A DNA stretch of 64,000 nt from Kovacikia minuta CCNUW1 (GCF_020091585.1 NZ_CP083582.1:248001-312000); one strand, 5' to 3'. Positions 10,306 to 20,375 are shown, counted from the stretch's first letter. A program made the numbers and translations. Notes: a model not told the origin generated them from the sequence alone.

Positions 10306-10677
10306 CTAAACCGCCAACCCGACAACTCCAAGCAAAAAGAAAATAATACTGTTGACAATGCTGAGGGCGATGGCACCCAAAATTGCGCTGACGAAACCAT
10401 TACGGAGACGAAATCCCTCCACGAGTTTAGCGGTCAGTCCAAAAATAATCGCATTCAGAATAAACAGAAATAGCCCCAGGGTCACAATCGTAAACGGAAT
10501 CGTCAGCCAAAACAAAACAGGCCTGACAAACGCATTCAAAATCCCAAAAATCACCCCCGAAACGATCGCCTTCCACGGGCTATCCACATCCACTCCCAGA
10601 AACGGAATTTTGGAGATGATCAGCAAGCTGATGGCAGTCACGATCGCGGTGACGAAAAAAACAAGCAGGTTGTTCAT
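10306..10677 (-). CDS. Phage holin family 4 (Mycobacterium phage holin superfamily IV type) membrane protein
   Basis: 123 residues, almost entirely four transmembrane segments (LLVFFVTAIVTAISLLII; AIVSGVIFGILNAFVRPVLFWLTIPF; LGLFLFILNAIIFGLTAKL; AILGAIALSIVNSIIFFLLG). NAFVRPVLFWLTIPFTIVTLGLF is the signature of the widespread bacterial family labelled phage_holin_4_2 (DUF360); quoted as NAFVRPVLFWL. Despite the name it is a chromosomal membrane protein of unknown role. It is 22 bp upstream of the lipoprotein gene on the same strand and may be co-transcribed. Confidence 0.88.
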   Translation of the reverse strand: MNNLLVFFVTAIVTAISLLIISKIPFLGVDVDSPWKAIVSGVIFGILNAFVRPVLFWLTIPFTIVTLGLFLFILNAIIFGLTAKLVEGFRLRNGFVSAILGAIALSIVNSIIFFLLGVVGLAV

Positions 10678-10739
10678 GCAGAATATTCCTTAAACAAGGT
10701 AAGCAAGTTTCACAAACAGTAAACGGGAGGAACTAACGG

Positions 10740-11057
10740 GTGTCAACCCATTTAGGAGATTTTAGGTGTCAAGTCTTCGGTAGGGTCTTATGCAGAAGGT
10801 TATCTGTGAGTCGCAATTTCCAAATGAATGTCAGTCTTGCGCTGGGCATCGCTGTTGAGCCTGCACCTTTAGAAAGTCCTGTTTGTAGAGATCCCAATGA
10901 CGATACGATTCTGGCAACAGCCCTTGCAGGTGGTGCTGATTGTATTGCTACGGGTGATAAGGATCTACTGGCTCTGAAGAAATTTGGCGCGATCGATATT
11001 CTGTCTCCCTCAGAATTTGAGGTTTATGAAGAGCAATTTACAACTGACGCTGAGTAG
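10740..11057 (+). pseudogene. PIN-domain toxin, C-terminal remnant
   Basis: Only the second half matches the PIN toxin family (COG1569 type): PVCRDPNDDTILATALAGGADCIATGDKDLLAL holds the conserved D-P-D and TGDKDLL acidic positions. The first ~35 residues are unrelated and the N-terminal catalytic Asp region is absent, so the protein cannot form a complete nuclease site. No antitoxin gene is adjacent. Read as a 5'-deleted toxin. Confidence 0.7.
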
Positions 11058-11101
11058 GTTCTCTTTAGCTGGGAAACCTTTTGCTTTCTGCCTTTCGATT
11101 T

Positions 11102-11872
11102 TCAGTTAGAAGTGCTACCAAGCAGGTGCGGCTCACGGGGAGGTAAATTAAAGTCCTTCAAAAATTGAGTCCAGATGGTCCGTAATTTTGAGTCTGCGGG
11201 CGATCGCTGAAGGGATTGAGCCACAATGGTCAGGGTTTCAAACCAGATGCCCGCGTTGCCATAGAGGTTGACCTGTTCATTGGGGGATGCGGTTTCCAAC
11301 TGATTTCTTAGGGCAGGGCTAAGTGGAACCCGCTCTACGGAAATGCCGACAAACTTATTGGCGGAAGAGTCTTTTGGATCGCAGCGAATGACAAAGGTAA
11401 AGTATCGAGGTTCTCCTACCTTGAGCGGAGCGACCTGATCGGGTGGGAGTGGAACACCAATGACGCCTGCGGGTGCTTTGGTAAGGGTGACTATGGTGCG
11501 ATCGAGGCGATAGGTATTCTGGCGTTCTTCAATCCGCAGTTCTGCCGGACGGTTTTCATTGATTTCGTAAGGAAGATAGAACCAGAGGGTGGGATGGGTA
11601 GAAACGGTGGAACCCAGAATGAATTGTTGCCCATCCTTGGCTTTGTAAAGGGGTGCCAGTGCCGTCAACGAAGTATTGCTTTTAGGGCAGGAGCCACTCC
11701 GATCGCCTCCCCCTGTTCTACGTCCGGTGGGAGTTCCCGAAACTGGAGATCTGCCCAGTAGCCAGTCAAACCATCCCGCCTGAGCAGGCGAAGAACCCAG
11801 GGTCGTAAAAAGGACAAGGGAGATCGCTCCAATCAATCGTCCCCATCGGGTTGATGGTTTAGGCTGGTTCAT
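11102..11872 (-). CDS. DUF928 secreted protein
   Basis: 256 residues with a signal peptide (LIGAISLVLFTTLGSSPAQA cleaved before GWFDW). DUF928 features follow: CPKSN, LTALAP, THPTLWFYLPYEI, ELRIEERQN, then VPLSPALRNQLETASPNEQVNLYGNAGIWFETL. The family is nearly confined to cyanobacteria and often lies beside CHASE2-kinase or two-partner-secretion genes. Role unknown, probably periplasmic. A paralogue lies at 16304 on the other side of the TpsB gene. Confidence 0.85.
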   Translation of the reverse strand: MNQPKPSTRWGRLIGAISLVLFTTLGSSPAQAGWFDWLLGRSPVSGTPTGRRTGGGDRSGSCPKSNTSLTALAPLYKAKDGQQFILGSTVSTHPTLWFYLPYEINENRPAELRIEERQNTYRLDRTIVTLTKAPAGVIGVPLPPDQVAPLKVGEPRYFTFVIRCDPKDSSANKFVGISVERVPLSPALRNQLETASPNEQVNLYGNAGIWFETLTIVAQSLQRSPADSKLRTIWTQFLKDFNLPPREPHLLGSTSN

Positions 11873-12080
11873 ATAGCAGGTGTCAGGTGTCAGGTGTTAG
11901 GGAAAGAAACAGCCAGTGACAAAGGGTTTCAGCGATGTAAGATGTCCTAACCTTTGTCGGTAGTGCTATATTCAGCAAAACTAAATGGCTAGATCAATTC
12001 GCGCTCAGCGTTTTCCTAAGTGCATCATCCACCATCTTTGAATTAATTGCTACAAGGCAGAAAAAGGTGCAGGTTTTTCC
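11873..12080. repeat. Intergenic heptamer repeat (CAGGTGT)n and flanks
   Basis: CAGGTGT repeats at 11877-11900 lie directly upstream of the DUF928 start, inside a TATAGCAGGTG...GTTAGGG dispersed repeat also present near 30550 and, inverted, at 39737-39776. The rest of the 208 bp shows nothing else. Typical short tandemly repeated repetitive (STRR) DNA of filamentous cyanobacteria. Confidence 0.75.
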
Positions 12081-13541
12081 TTAAGCTTGGCTTGCCCATT
12101 CTTTTGCCCATTCCAGGGTTTTGTGAACCTGTTCCAGGGTGGCAGCTTCGCAATAGAGGCGCAGAACGGGTTCCGTGCCACTGAACCGGATCAGGAGCCA
12201 GCTACCATCCTCCAGGCGGAGCTTGTAGCCATCCCCTGTGAGACAATCTACAACTTTCTTGCCAGCGACTTCAGCCAGCGGTTGGGTTTCCAGTTGGTGC
12301 AGCAGACGTGATCGGGCATCCATACTGGCAAGGGGTAGATCGATGCGATCGTACTCGGCAAAAAAGCCGGTGCGCTCCTGAAGGTTACGATAGAGGTCAC
12401 TCAAATCCTTGCCTGATTCAACGATCGCCTCTAACACATACAACGCTGACAGCAATGCATCCCGTTCTGGAATGTGGTTACCGTACCCAATCCCCCCAGA
12501 TTCCTCACCCCCCAGCAGAACCTTGGTTTCTAACATGCGATCGGCGATGTATTTGTAGCCAATGGGGGTCTCGAAAACAGGCAAATCGAACAATGCAGCG
12601 ACTTTGGGCATTAAGTCGGAGCCACTGATCGTCTTAATGAACTCTCCGCTATAGCCCCGTCTAGCGACCAGATGTTCCAGCAGGATAGGAATCAAAATTT
12701 GGGAACTGAGGAAGTTACCCTGCCCATCCACCGCAGCGATGCGATCGCTATCCCCATCAAACACCAGCCCCACCGAAAGCCCAGTGCTGTTCTCCCGGCG
12801 GTAGGTTTTGACCTGCTCAAAAAACTCAGACAAATAGCGCGGCAGGGGTTCCGGTGCGCCCCCCCCAAACAAGGGGTCACGCTTGCTGTGCAGTTCTCGC
12901 ACGGGTGCATCCAGGAGTCGAGCCAATCCGCCAGCGGCAGCCCCATGCATGACATCGGCAAAAACGGTTATTTTTCCCTGTTGGATTGCCTCCCGAATTT
13001 TGTCAATCGCGACCTTCGTTCGCAGTTCGTTGCAATATCCCAACCAGGGGTCAAAGGTTTGGAGTGTTCCCGGTGTTGCCTGAATCGTGACTCCCTGTCT
13101 CAGCAGTGCTTCAATCTGTTGGGTCACAGCAGGAGCAACCGATCCGCCAAAGGCCCCCTTTACCTTCAACCCGGAGTAACGACCCGGGTTGTGACTGGCG
13201 GTAATGACCAGGGCACCCAGGGCATGGTGTTGCTTGGCTGCCCAACTAAAGGCGGGGGTTGGCGCGTAGCCCTCCGACAGCAACACATCAAACCCAGCAG
13301 CGGTGACAGCATCGGCAGTCGCACGGGCAAAGTCTTCGGAGAGAAAGCGGCGATCGTACCCCACAACGACGGTTCGGTTTGAGGCGGTATCCCCGTAAGT
13401 ATGGGCGAGGACTTGAGCAGCCAGCGGCGCAACCAGGGTCAACCGCTCAAAGGTAAATTCGGCAGCAATGACTCCCCGCCAACCATCGGTGCCAAATTTG
13501 ATGGTGTTTGTATTAACTGAAGTGGGGGATGAATGACTCAT
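12081..13541 (-). CDS. Phosphoglucomutase/phosphomannomutase family protein
   Basis: 486-residue alpha-D-phosphohexomutase that would interconvert hexose 1- and 6-phosphates for polysaccharide or glycogen metabolism. All four family signatures are seen: active-site phosphoserine loop TASHNPGRYSGLKVKG, metal loop DGDSDRIAAVD, sugar-specificity loop GGEESGGIGYG, and phosphate-binding RFSGTEPVLRLY. GEESGG is compatible with glucose/mannose use; the exact substrate cannot be fixed from sequence. A single gene with its own gap at either side. Confidence 0.92.
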   Translation of the reverse strand: MSHSSPTSVNTNTIKFGTDGWRGVIAAEFTFERLTLVAPLAAQVLAHTYGDTASNRTVVVGYDRRFLSEDFARATADAVTAAGFDVLLSEGYAPTPAFSWAAKQHHALGALVITASHNPGRYSGLKVKGAFGGSVAPAVTQQIEALLRQGVTIQATPGTLQTFDPWLGYCNELRTKVAIDKIREAIQQGKITVFADVMHGAAAGGLARLLDAPVRELHSKRDPLFGGGAPEPLPRYLSEFFEQVKTYRRENSTGLSVGLVFDGDSDRIAAVDGQGNFLSSQILIPILLEHLVARRGYSGEFIKTISGSDLMPKVAALFDLPVFETPIGYKYIADRMLETKVLLGGEESGGIGYGNHIPERDALLSALYVLEAIVESGKDLSDLYRNLQERTGFFAEYDRIDLPLASMDARSRLLHQLETQPLAEVAGKKVVDCLTGDGYKLRLEDGSWLLIRFSGTEPVLRLYCEAATLEQVHKTLEWAKEWASQA

Positions 13542-13734
13542 GGACGGGCAGCCTCAAGTACGGTGTAAATGTGTGGATGGTTTACGTTTTCGAGTGTATG
13601 CGTAGAACAGCCCCTTCAGCCAGTCCTCAATGATGGCTATACGGTAACTTTGCAGATGCGTCAGAGGATAAGGGATAGGCAGTAACCGGAGGGAGGAGGA
13701 AGGGAAAGGTTAAAAACTGCCCACTACCCAATTC

Positions 13735-13805
13735 AAAACTTAAAACTTAAAACTTAAAACTCCTCCTCCCCATCCCTGCCCATCTCCCCCTCTGCCCTCT
13801 GCCTC
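13735..13805. repeat. Heptamer repeat (AAAACTT)n plus pyrimidine tract
   Basis: Nearly four AAAACTT units at 13735-13761, then a C/T-rich tract of CCCTGCC/CCCTCTG-like heptamers up to the TpsB stop codon. The same pair of repeat types occurs inside coding sequence at 36840-36910 and 52727-52800. Confidence 0.8.
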
Positions 13806-15845
13806 CTAAAACTGATAGTTCACGCTGAAGTAAAAAGCCTCATCCTGAGCGTCATTGCCGCGATCGCTGGGTTGGGTAATGGGGTAGGCATAATCCAGGC
13901 GAATATTCAGGCGGGGTAGGGGTTCCCAGAGCAAACCCGCACCAATTCCTGCCAGGAATCGTTTAGAGGGTTGGGGATTGGGGTTCCCAGAGGTGTTCCA
14001 GACTTTGCCAAAGTCAAAGAATGGCGCAACCTGTAATACGGGTAACCCGGAGGCATCTCTAAGAACGACAATCCGGTCTTCAATGGAGACCCGAAACCCA
14101 TTGTCTCCAGAGCGAAAGTTTTGACGATAGCCCCGCAGGGATTGCCCCCCACCGATGACAAATTGTTGGGAGGGCAACAGGGTGTCAGGAGTGAGTTGCA
14201 GATCTGCCTGAACAATCAGTAAATTGCTATTGCCGATCCGCTGCACCCGTTGGATTTGTCCGAGCCAGCTCAAGAACCGTCCGTCGGGAATTGGGTCGGG
14301 GTTCTCCGTAGCATCCAGGATGCCTGCCCCAACGCTGAATAGCGATCGAAATGTCCAGGCTCCTAAAACATCTCGTCGGGTGTAGTCCTGTCCAAACTTG
14401 AAAACGCGGGTGCGACTGTTACCATTGGCATCGGGACCAATCCCAAACGGAAATCCCAGATTTTCGAATAGAAACGTCTGCCCGTTTTGAGCACTAAACC
14501 CAACGGATACCGCAAATTCTTCACGGGGATTGCGGAGCAAGGGCTGGCGGAAGTTAATTTCATACAAATTTGAACTGCCTTCTATCCCCAGATCCGAAAA
14601 TTGGGAATCGGTGATCCGGCTGGCACTGGGCGAGAATCGCAATTGCACCGCGCCATTCATCGCGTTTACCGGCATCCGAAAAGAAAAGTCACCCACGCTC
14701 GATCCTCCAGTGGTAGAGCGAAAATAACTCGCAAACAGTTCGTCGCCCAAGCCAGTCAGGTTACGATAACCGATCCCACCGCCAAACCGGACTGACCCAA
14801 CGCTAGGGGGCGAAAAATTATCTACCCCGACAAATCCCTGCCAGGGGCTTGCCTCTGTTACCCGCACAATCAGCACACTCTGTCCCAATTTTGTTCCGGG
14901 ACGCAGGCTTGCCTCCACGTTGGTAAACAGTGGATCAGCTTTGAGCAATCTCAGTTGATCTTCCAGGTTGTCGCGATTGAGGGGGGGTTTTGCTCCCAAC
15001 AGAATCCGGCTGCGAATGTAGGACTCTCTCACCCGTTGATTGCCTTCGATCTTGATCGCCTCTAGCGAGCCTTCTACGACTTGAATCTGTACTAAACCAT
15101 CCCGAATGGTCTGGTCCACCAGGACAGCTCGTGAGGTGATGTAGCCCCGGTTGAGATAGAGCTGGGTAATGGCATCGGCAGCCTGCCTCAGTTCTTCTAG
15201 CGTGGCTTGCCCTTTCGTTTCGATCGGCTGAGTAATTGGCTCCAGTTCCGCTGGGCGCAAAATCGTACTGCCGATAACCTCGATTTTAGTGACGGGAATG
15301 GTGATATTAGATTGGTCTGGGGGAGTTTCGGGGGATTCGGGAGTAGGGGTGGGGCGGGGAGTAGGAATAATGGGCTGAGTCTGTTCCGGCGGGGTGGGGA
15401 CTGGGGTGGGAGCCGGTTGAATGAAGCGATCGCGATTTGGATCAGGTCGGTTCTGGCTAGGATCGGGAACCTGTGCCACCCATTCCTTTTGCCGAACCAT
15501 TGCTTCCTTTTCTGACTGAGTCCCAAACAGGGGCGAGGTTTCCTGCTCCGTAGGATCAGAGCCTTGCCCTGGCTCGGCTAGAAGATAGGCTGCTGGCAGG
15601 GGGGAAACGGGTTTGTTAAGACCCAGGTGAATTTGTTCTGGCGGCGTGGGAGTTGGAGCAATGACGGGGTTTGCAGCAACGTTCTTGTGAGACTCCTGTG
15701 CCTTGATCGGCAAGCGGGTTGTATCAACCTCGTGCTGGTTTGTCGCCGACAGAGGACTGGCATAGCCCTGCTGCATCGAAATCATCCACAGAAGCCCACT
15801 GGATAGGGAAGCCCCACGCTTGAATCCTACACGCTTTCTCTGCAT
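13806..15845 (-). CDS. TpsB transporter, ShlB/FhaC/HecB family
   Basis: 679-residue outer-membrane pore of a two-partner (type Vb) secretion system, which exports a large TpsA adhesin or hemolysin. After a signal region and ~150 Pro/Gln-rich residues comes a POTRA domain (ITIPVTKIEVIGSTILRPAE... GYITSRAVLVDQTIRDGLVQIQVVEGSLE), a second POTRA-like part, and a 16-strand barrel. FHA-secretion motif LRGYRQNFRSGDNGFRVSIED and a C-terminal aromatic YFSVNYQF (BAM signal) are present. No TpsA partner is in the window; DUF928 genes flank it on both sides. Confidence 0.92.
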   Translation of the reverse strand: MQRKRVGFKRGASLSSGLLWMISMQQGYASPLSATNQHEVDTTRLPIKAQESHKNVAANPVIAPTPTPPEQIHLGLNKPVSPLPAAYLLAEPGQGSDPTEQETSPLFGTQSEKEAMVRQKEWVAQVPDPSQNRPDPNRDRFIQPAPTPVPTPPEQTQPIIPTPRPTPTPESPETPPDQSNITIPVTKIEVIGSTILRPAELEPITQPIETKGQATLEELRQAADAITQLYLNRGYITSRAVLVDQTIRDGLVQIQVVEGSLEAIKIEGNQRVRESYIRSRILLGAKPPLNRDNLEDQLRLLKADPLFTNVEASLRPGTKLGQSVLIVRVTEASPWQGFVGVDNFSPPSVGSVRFGGGIGYRNLTGLGDELFASYFRSTTGGSSVGDFSFRMPVNAMNGAVQLRFSPSASRITDSQFSDLGIEGSSNLYEINFRQPLLRNPREEFAVSVGFSAQNGQTFLFENLGFPFGIGPDANGNSRTRVFKFGQDYTRRDVLGAWTFRSLFSVGAGILDATENPDPIPDGRFLSWLGQIQRVQRIGNSNLLIVQADLQLTPDTLLPSQQFVIGGGQSLRGYRQNFRSGDNGFRVSIEDRIVVLRDASGLPVLQVAPFFDFGKVWNTSGNPNPQPSKRFLAGIGAGLLWEPLPRLNIRLDYAYPITQPSDRGNDAQDEAFYFSVNYQF

Positions 15846-16303
15846 TCAATCGCCTCTACTGACTGAATTGGCTAACCATTTAGAACCTATATGAACAAAG
15901 ACAGCAGTTCTGAAACGGGTAGTGTTAATATCACCGACACGTCTAGAGCTACCGGACAAAAATCCCCAAATTAACGAGGTCGCAAGACAGTTTAATGTAT
16001 TTGTGTACTGAAAGATAAATACTCGCTCTGGAAAATTCACAAAATCGACTATTTTTAGGACGCAAGCATAAAGTGTTTAGCGACTCGCTGAGAAATAACA
16101 TCCCGCTTTCATCCACCCATCCACCCATTTACCCCCTTCAACCTGGGATCTTTTTGTACGCTCATTCCAGAGATCCCTGGCGTCTGATCAAAGCTCAAGA
16201 CTCAAGCGTTTACCCTGGCACAGAAGCTAGGGGTTTTCGGATGAATCGGACGGGTACGGAAAGTGTTTAGATCTGAAGGGTTAGATCCGAAGGATATTTT
16301 GTT
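15846..16303. other. Divergent intergenic region, TpsB / DUF928
   Basis: 458 bp that should contain promoters for the TpsB gene (minus) and the DUF928 gene (plus). A short CATCCACC repeat lies at 16110-16127. No gene or strong hairpin is visible. Confidence 0.4.
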
Positions 16304-17068
16304 ATGCGCCTGAAACACCTTTTTGCGCTTTTTGCGCCCTACCTGGGGTTGGGGCTGGGGTTGTTTGTTTGTAGTCTACCCCTACTAGCAGTGGCAGTTG
16401 AGTTCAAACCTCCGAGGCGCGGTCTGCCAGGGCGCAGAGAGGGAGCAGGCACCCGTGACCCTGCTGCCTGTGTACGGGGAAATCCGTCCCAACTAACCGC
16501 GATTATGCCTCAAACTAATCTGGGGTTAACAACGGCTGCCTACCCAAGGTTCTTTTGGTATATCCCTAAAACCAGAGCAAAGCTGGCTGAATTCAGGTTA
16601 GTAAGCGGGGGTGAAGCAGCGAGCCAGGATGCAACAGCGCAAACAGACAAAACTCCCATCTACACCGCAACATTTAGCATTACTGGTACACCCGGCATTG
16701 CCAGCCTGAGTATTCCCAGGCATGCCACCATTCCTCCCCTGACCGTTGGTCAGGATTATCAGTGGTCTCTGGCACTTGTTTGCAATCCTGATAATCGTAA
16801 GCAGGATATTCGTGTCAACGGCTGGGTGCAACGGATTACCCCAACCGCTGATTTAACGAACAAACTGGTAAAAGCAAGTCCCAACGATCGCCTCCGTCTG
16901 TATGCCGACAATGGCATTTGGTTCAACACTCTCAGCACGCTGGCAGAGCTTCGTTGTACCAATCCCCAGGATGCTTCCCTGGTAGCCAGTTGGACAGAAT
17001 TACTGAAGTCCGTGAAGCTGACGACGATCGCAGAACAACCCCTGATTCAGCAGTGTGGTGAGAATTAA
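16304..17068 (+). CDS. DUF928 secreted protein, second copy
   Basis: 254 residues, signal peptide (LFALFAPYLGLGLGLFVCSLPLLAVA in part: LGLGLFVCSLPLLAVA), then the DUF928 body: ACVRGNPSQLTAIMPQTNLG, YPRFFWYIPKTRAKLAEFRL, LVKASPNDRLRLYADNGIWFNTLSTL. It is a diverged paralogue of the product at 11102-11872, with the same NxxDRLxLYxxxGIWFxTL ending. Ribosome-site-like AAGGAT lies ~10 bases before ATG. Likely periplasmic; function unknown. Confidence 0.84.
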   Translation: MRLKHLFALFAPYLGLGLGLFVCSLPLLAVAVEFKPPRRGLPGRREGAGTRDPAACVRGNPSQLTAIMPQTNLGLTTAAYPRFFWYIPKTRAKLAEFRLVSGGEAASQDATAQTDKTPIYTATFSITGTPGIASLSIPRHATIPPLTVGQDYQWSLALVCNPDNRKQDIRVNGWVQRITPTADLTNKLVKASPNDRLRLYADNGIWFNTLSTLAELRCTNPQDASLVASWTELLKSVKLTTIAEQPLIQQCGEN

Positions 17069-17069
17069 G

Positions 17070-17262
17070 AGTTTTGAGTTTTGAGTTTTGAGTTTTGAGT
17101 TTTGAGTTCTAAGTCGAGAAGCAGTGAACACCCGACACCTAACACCCGACACCCAACACCCGACACCTGACACCTAACACCTGACACCCAACACCTAACA
17201 CCCGACACCTGATCCCTCTCATCTTCCCTCCCTCATCCTTCATCCCTCACCCCCACTCAAGA
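17070..17262. repeat. Heptamer repeats (GTTTTGA)n and (ACACCNR)n
   Basis: Five GTTTTGA units at 17071-17106, then about twelve variants of ACACCCG/ACACCTA/ACACCCA/ACACCTG at 17128-17213 and a C/T tract (CCTCATC-like) to 17262, ending just before the next start codon. All have a 7-bp period: classical STRR DNA. Confidence 0.88.
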
Positions 17263-17270
17263 GAGTTGCT

Positions 17271-18834
17271 ATGTCCGCTTCAAGATCATTGCCTCAAAAA
17301 TCAGTCCGTCGGCGCAAAAATCTCTGGTTCGAGCGGGCGATGGCGATCGTTGCCTCCATCAACCTGGTGCTGGTGCTATTTGACCTGACCTACGTTCCCT
17401 TGCGCAATTTTTGGCTGCTGGGCAACGTTGAAATTCTGTTCTGGAATATTCCAGTTTCGCTGCCGCCACCACCGCCGTTTTGCCGACCCTCTGGTGACAG
17501 CACACCCGACAAAGCCACTTTCTTTACCCAATGCTACGACTGGGTAAAAGGTATCGAGCCACACCGGGATACGGAAACCTACCTGAATACTGTTAATCAG
17601 CTTGAACAGCAGGTGGAGCAAGTTGGGCTGAATTCTTTGAAGTCTCCAACAGTGAAGACAACACTTCAGGACTTGCAGCAACTTAGTGCTGAGATGATTG
17701 AGACGAACCCATTTGAGGCAGTGGGAAAAAGTGGCACCCTGGAAAAAATTAAAAATTCGATGCGGGATCACATGCGGCGCGAAGTTCCCAAAGTTGGAGG
17801 CAAAATTTCTGCCACACAAGCGTTTGCATTGTTTTGGAGTGCGGAACATTTGACCTCTAAAAACTGGCAACAAGAGATGAAATGGTTTAACACCAATATT
17901 CGTCCTCTAATGCAAACAAACTATTACCGATCGATTTCAGAAAACGGAGATTTCACCAATAAATTTTGGATACTCGATGCCCCCTTCTGGAGCTTGTTTG
18001 TGCTGGAATTTTTGGGGCGAACATTCTACCTCAGTCGGCGCTACACCGGAATTAGCTGGCTGGGGGCAATGACCTGGCGCTGGTATGATATTCCGTTAAT
18101 CGTCCCGTTTGGATTCATCTTTCACCAGTGGGCATGGCTCCGAGCAATTTCGGTTGCCTTTCGGTTAGATCAGGCCGAACTGGTTGATATGAAACAAATT
18201 AGAGCGCAGGCAAAGCAGGGATTTGTTGGCACCATTGCCGGAGAAGTAACGGAAACGGTTGTAATGCAAGTTATCGACCAGGTTCAGGGGGCGATTCGAC
18301 GGGGAGATGTTGCCCAGTGGTTACTCCGACCACCTACCGACAAGTGGGTTGCCGTCAACGATGTTGATGAGCTGGCGGAAATTGTTTCGCTGATGACAAA
18401 ACTCATGGTTTATCAAGTTTTGCCCAAAATTCAACCCGAACTGGAGGCAGTCTTGCAACATACGCGTGGATGGTGCCCTGAGCCAATCTTCTGCCTATCA
18501 AGCACTCAAGAATTTGCCTGGAATTGGCAATCTGCCCACCCAACTCACCGAAAGGTTAATTACAGAAGTGCTGGAATCGATCCACAAAACACTGACGAAC
18601 ATGCTGGAAGACTCTTCCGGCTCAGAGCTGACTCAGCAACTGGTGGAGAAGTTTACCCGCACCTTGGGAGACGAAGTAAGACAACAGCATGTGATTGAGG
18701 AAGTGCAATCCTTGCTGAATGACTATCTGGAGGAGCTAAAGCTCAGCTATATCAAACAATCTACAGACATCAGCGCAGAAACAATCCTGGAAGAAACGCG
18801 CCAACTGCGACAGATATCAAAAAGTTCCAGGTAG
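17271..18834 (+). pseudogene. Conserved membrane protein, frameshifted
   Basis: About 520 residues once joined. The N-terminal part (to ~residue 398) has hydrophobic segments AMAIVASINLVLVLFDL, FWSLFVLEFLGRTFYL and WYDIPLIVPFGFIFHQWAWL, with a helical soluble region between them. The C-terminal part (VDGALSQSSAYQALKNLPG...) is helical and charged. Reading shifts by one near 18460-18467; the upstream frame runs on into implausible sequence until 18698. I do not recognise a named family; similar proteins occur in cyanobacteria beside DUF928 genes (uncertain). One-base error or recent mutation. Confidence 0.7.
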
Positions 18835-18936
18835 TTGGGATGGGGGGATGGGGATGTTATTTCTCCGCAAGCCCCTAACCGCTGAAGGCTGATAGCGATC
18901 GGCTTTCAGCAAGTTTGTTTTATTGCACCCTCCCAC

Positions 18937-20187
18937 TTATAAAGCGTTAGTCGAAAAAAGTTGTCGTTTTAATTGACTCTGGGCGACAACACGTCCACTT
19001 TTAATAACCGTGCGATCGCAAGGAGCCGCGCCGATCGCCTCCGTTACAGAAGTTGCATTGAGAAGCACCAGATCAGCCATGTTTCCCGGTTTAATTCCGT
19101 AATTGTGAATCCCGATCGCTTTTGCTGCTTGAGTCGTTGCCATTCCCAGACACTGTTCGTGATGGGCGATCGTCCCTAAATGAAGTATCTGTGACAATAG
19201 GGTACAAATTTTCAGCACATCCCCATCTCCAAACGGGGTAAACAGATTTTGCACATTGTTGGTTGCCAACCCGCTGTTAATTCCCAGTTGCGCCAGGGTA
19301 TGAACTGGCGCAACCCCCCGTCGGACATTGTGGGTATCTTTGCGAGACATCATGTAGAGATCAGAAGCGGGTAACGCCAGGATGGAGATACCCGCATCCC
19401 GAATTGCGGGGGCGATCGCCGCCAATTCTGCGGGAGGTAAACCTGCTAGTTTGGTCATGTGTCCCAGACAAACGCGCCCCTGCCAACCCCGACGATTTGT
19501 TTCTGCAATGACAAACGGCAACAGTAGGGATTTACTGTCATCTAAAAAATCGAGGTGGAAGTCCACATCACAGTCAAATTCCTGGGCAAGGTCAAAGATG
19601 GTGCGAATGTTTTGCTCCGGATCAGGGTCTACATAGGGAGCCGAACCGATCGCATCTCCTCCCAATGCCATTGCCTGACGCAGGAGAGCTTCCGTTCCAG
19701 GCTGATTGGTGATTCCTTCCTGAGCAAAAATAGCCAGTTGGAGGGTTAAACCCCAACAATACTGTGCTTTTAAGGGTAGGAGCGAATGGATCGCTGTTAA
19801 GCCAACACTGGGATCAACTTCAACGTGCGATCGCATCAGCGTAGTACCAAACGAAATTGCCTGTTCGATCGCCCGTCGTGCTCTTATTTGAATATCTTCT
19901 ACCGTAAATGCCCGTTTTGCTTGTAGGGTTTCTCGCAGGGCTTCATCAAAAGTGCCCTCAATCCGCTGACAACGATCAAGCAAAAACACCTTATCCAGAT
20001 GCATGTGCGCATCGACCAATCCGGGAATCAGCAATTGCCCCTGAGCGTCGAGGATGGCTGGAGCACGATCGGGAATGGATTCCGCAACTTTTTTAATGAC
20101 TCCCTGAGAAATTGCAATTTCCCATAAACCCGATCGTTCTGGCAACCGGGCATTCGTAATCTTTAAACTCCCATTGCGATCGCTCAT
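18937..20187 (-). CDS. Amidohydrolase, cytosine deaminase-like
   Basis: 416 residues of the amidohydrolase superfamily, closest in layout to CodA-type cytosine/isoguanine deaminases. Metal ligands: DAHMHLDK near residue 60 (HxH), DFHLDFLDD (~210), LGHMTKL (~245), and the ATNN region (usually the last Asp) near residue 305. The classic terminal D of GSD/ATDN is read here as GLATNNVQN, matching the CodA subgroup style. It would deaminate a pyrimidine or related ring. ADLVLLNA and RTVIKSGRVV are typical of the C-terminal beta sandwich. Exact substrate uncertain. Confidence 0.85.
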   Translation of the reverse strand: MSDRNGSLKITNARLPERSGLWEIAISQGVIKKVAESIPDRAPAILDAQGQLLIPGLVDAHMHLDKVFLLDRCQRIEGTFDEALRETLQAKRAFTVEDIQIRARRAIEQAISFGTTLMRSHVEVDPSVGLTAIHSLLPLKAQYCWGLTLQLAIFAQEGITNQPGTEALLRQAMALGGDAIGSAPYVDPDPEQNIRTIFDLAQEFDCDVDFHLDFLDDSKSLLLPFVIAETNRRGWQGRVCLGHMTKLAGLPPAELAAIAPAIRDAGISILALPASDLYMMSRKDTHNVRRGVAPVHTLAQLGINSGLATNNVQNLFTPFGDGDVLKICTLLSQILHLGTIAHHEQCLGMATTQAAKAIGIHNYGIKPGNMADLVLLNATSVTEAIGAAPCDRTVIKSGRVVAQSQLKRQLFSTNAL

Positions 20188-20375
20188 CTACAACATTCCA
20201 AAAAATACAAGAACAGAGTAACGCGATCCCATCGCCTTATGGCTGCCACAACTCCCTCAAATGGGCGACGATCGCTTCTCCCTTTGTGGGGAGGCAGTGG
20301 TTCGAAAAGGCTCTTACGCTGGTCTTGAATAACAGGAAAGGTTTGATTTAAAGTTTCGATCAAGGAGATAGCATC

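Noticed and set aside
10306-10677. True phage lysis holin
   Set aside because: The phage_holin_4_2 family name is historical; the gene sits in a chromosomal context without phage genes.
12672-13382. 236-residue plus-strand open frame
   Set aside because: Antisense to the phosphohexomutase, which keeps all four family signatures; the plus-strand translation has no recognisable pattern.
17376-17873. 165-residue minus-strand open frame
   Set aside because: Antisense to the conserved membrane protein with better codon use on the plus strand.
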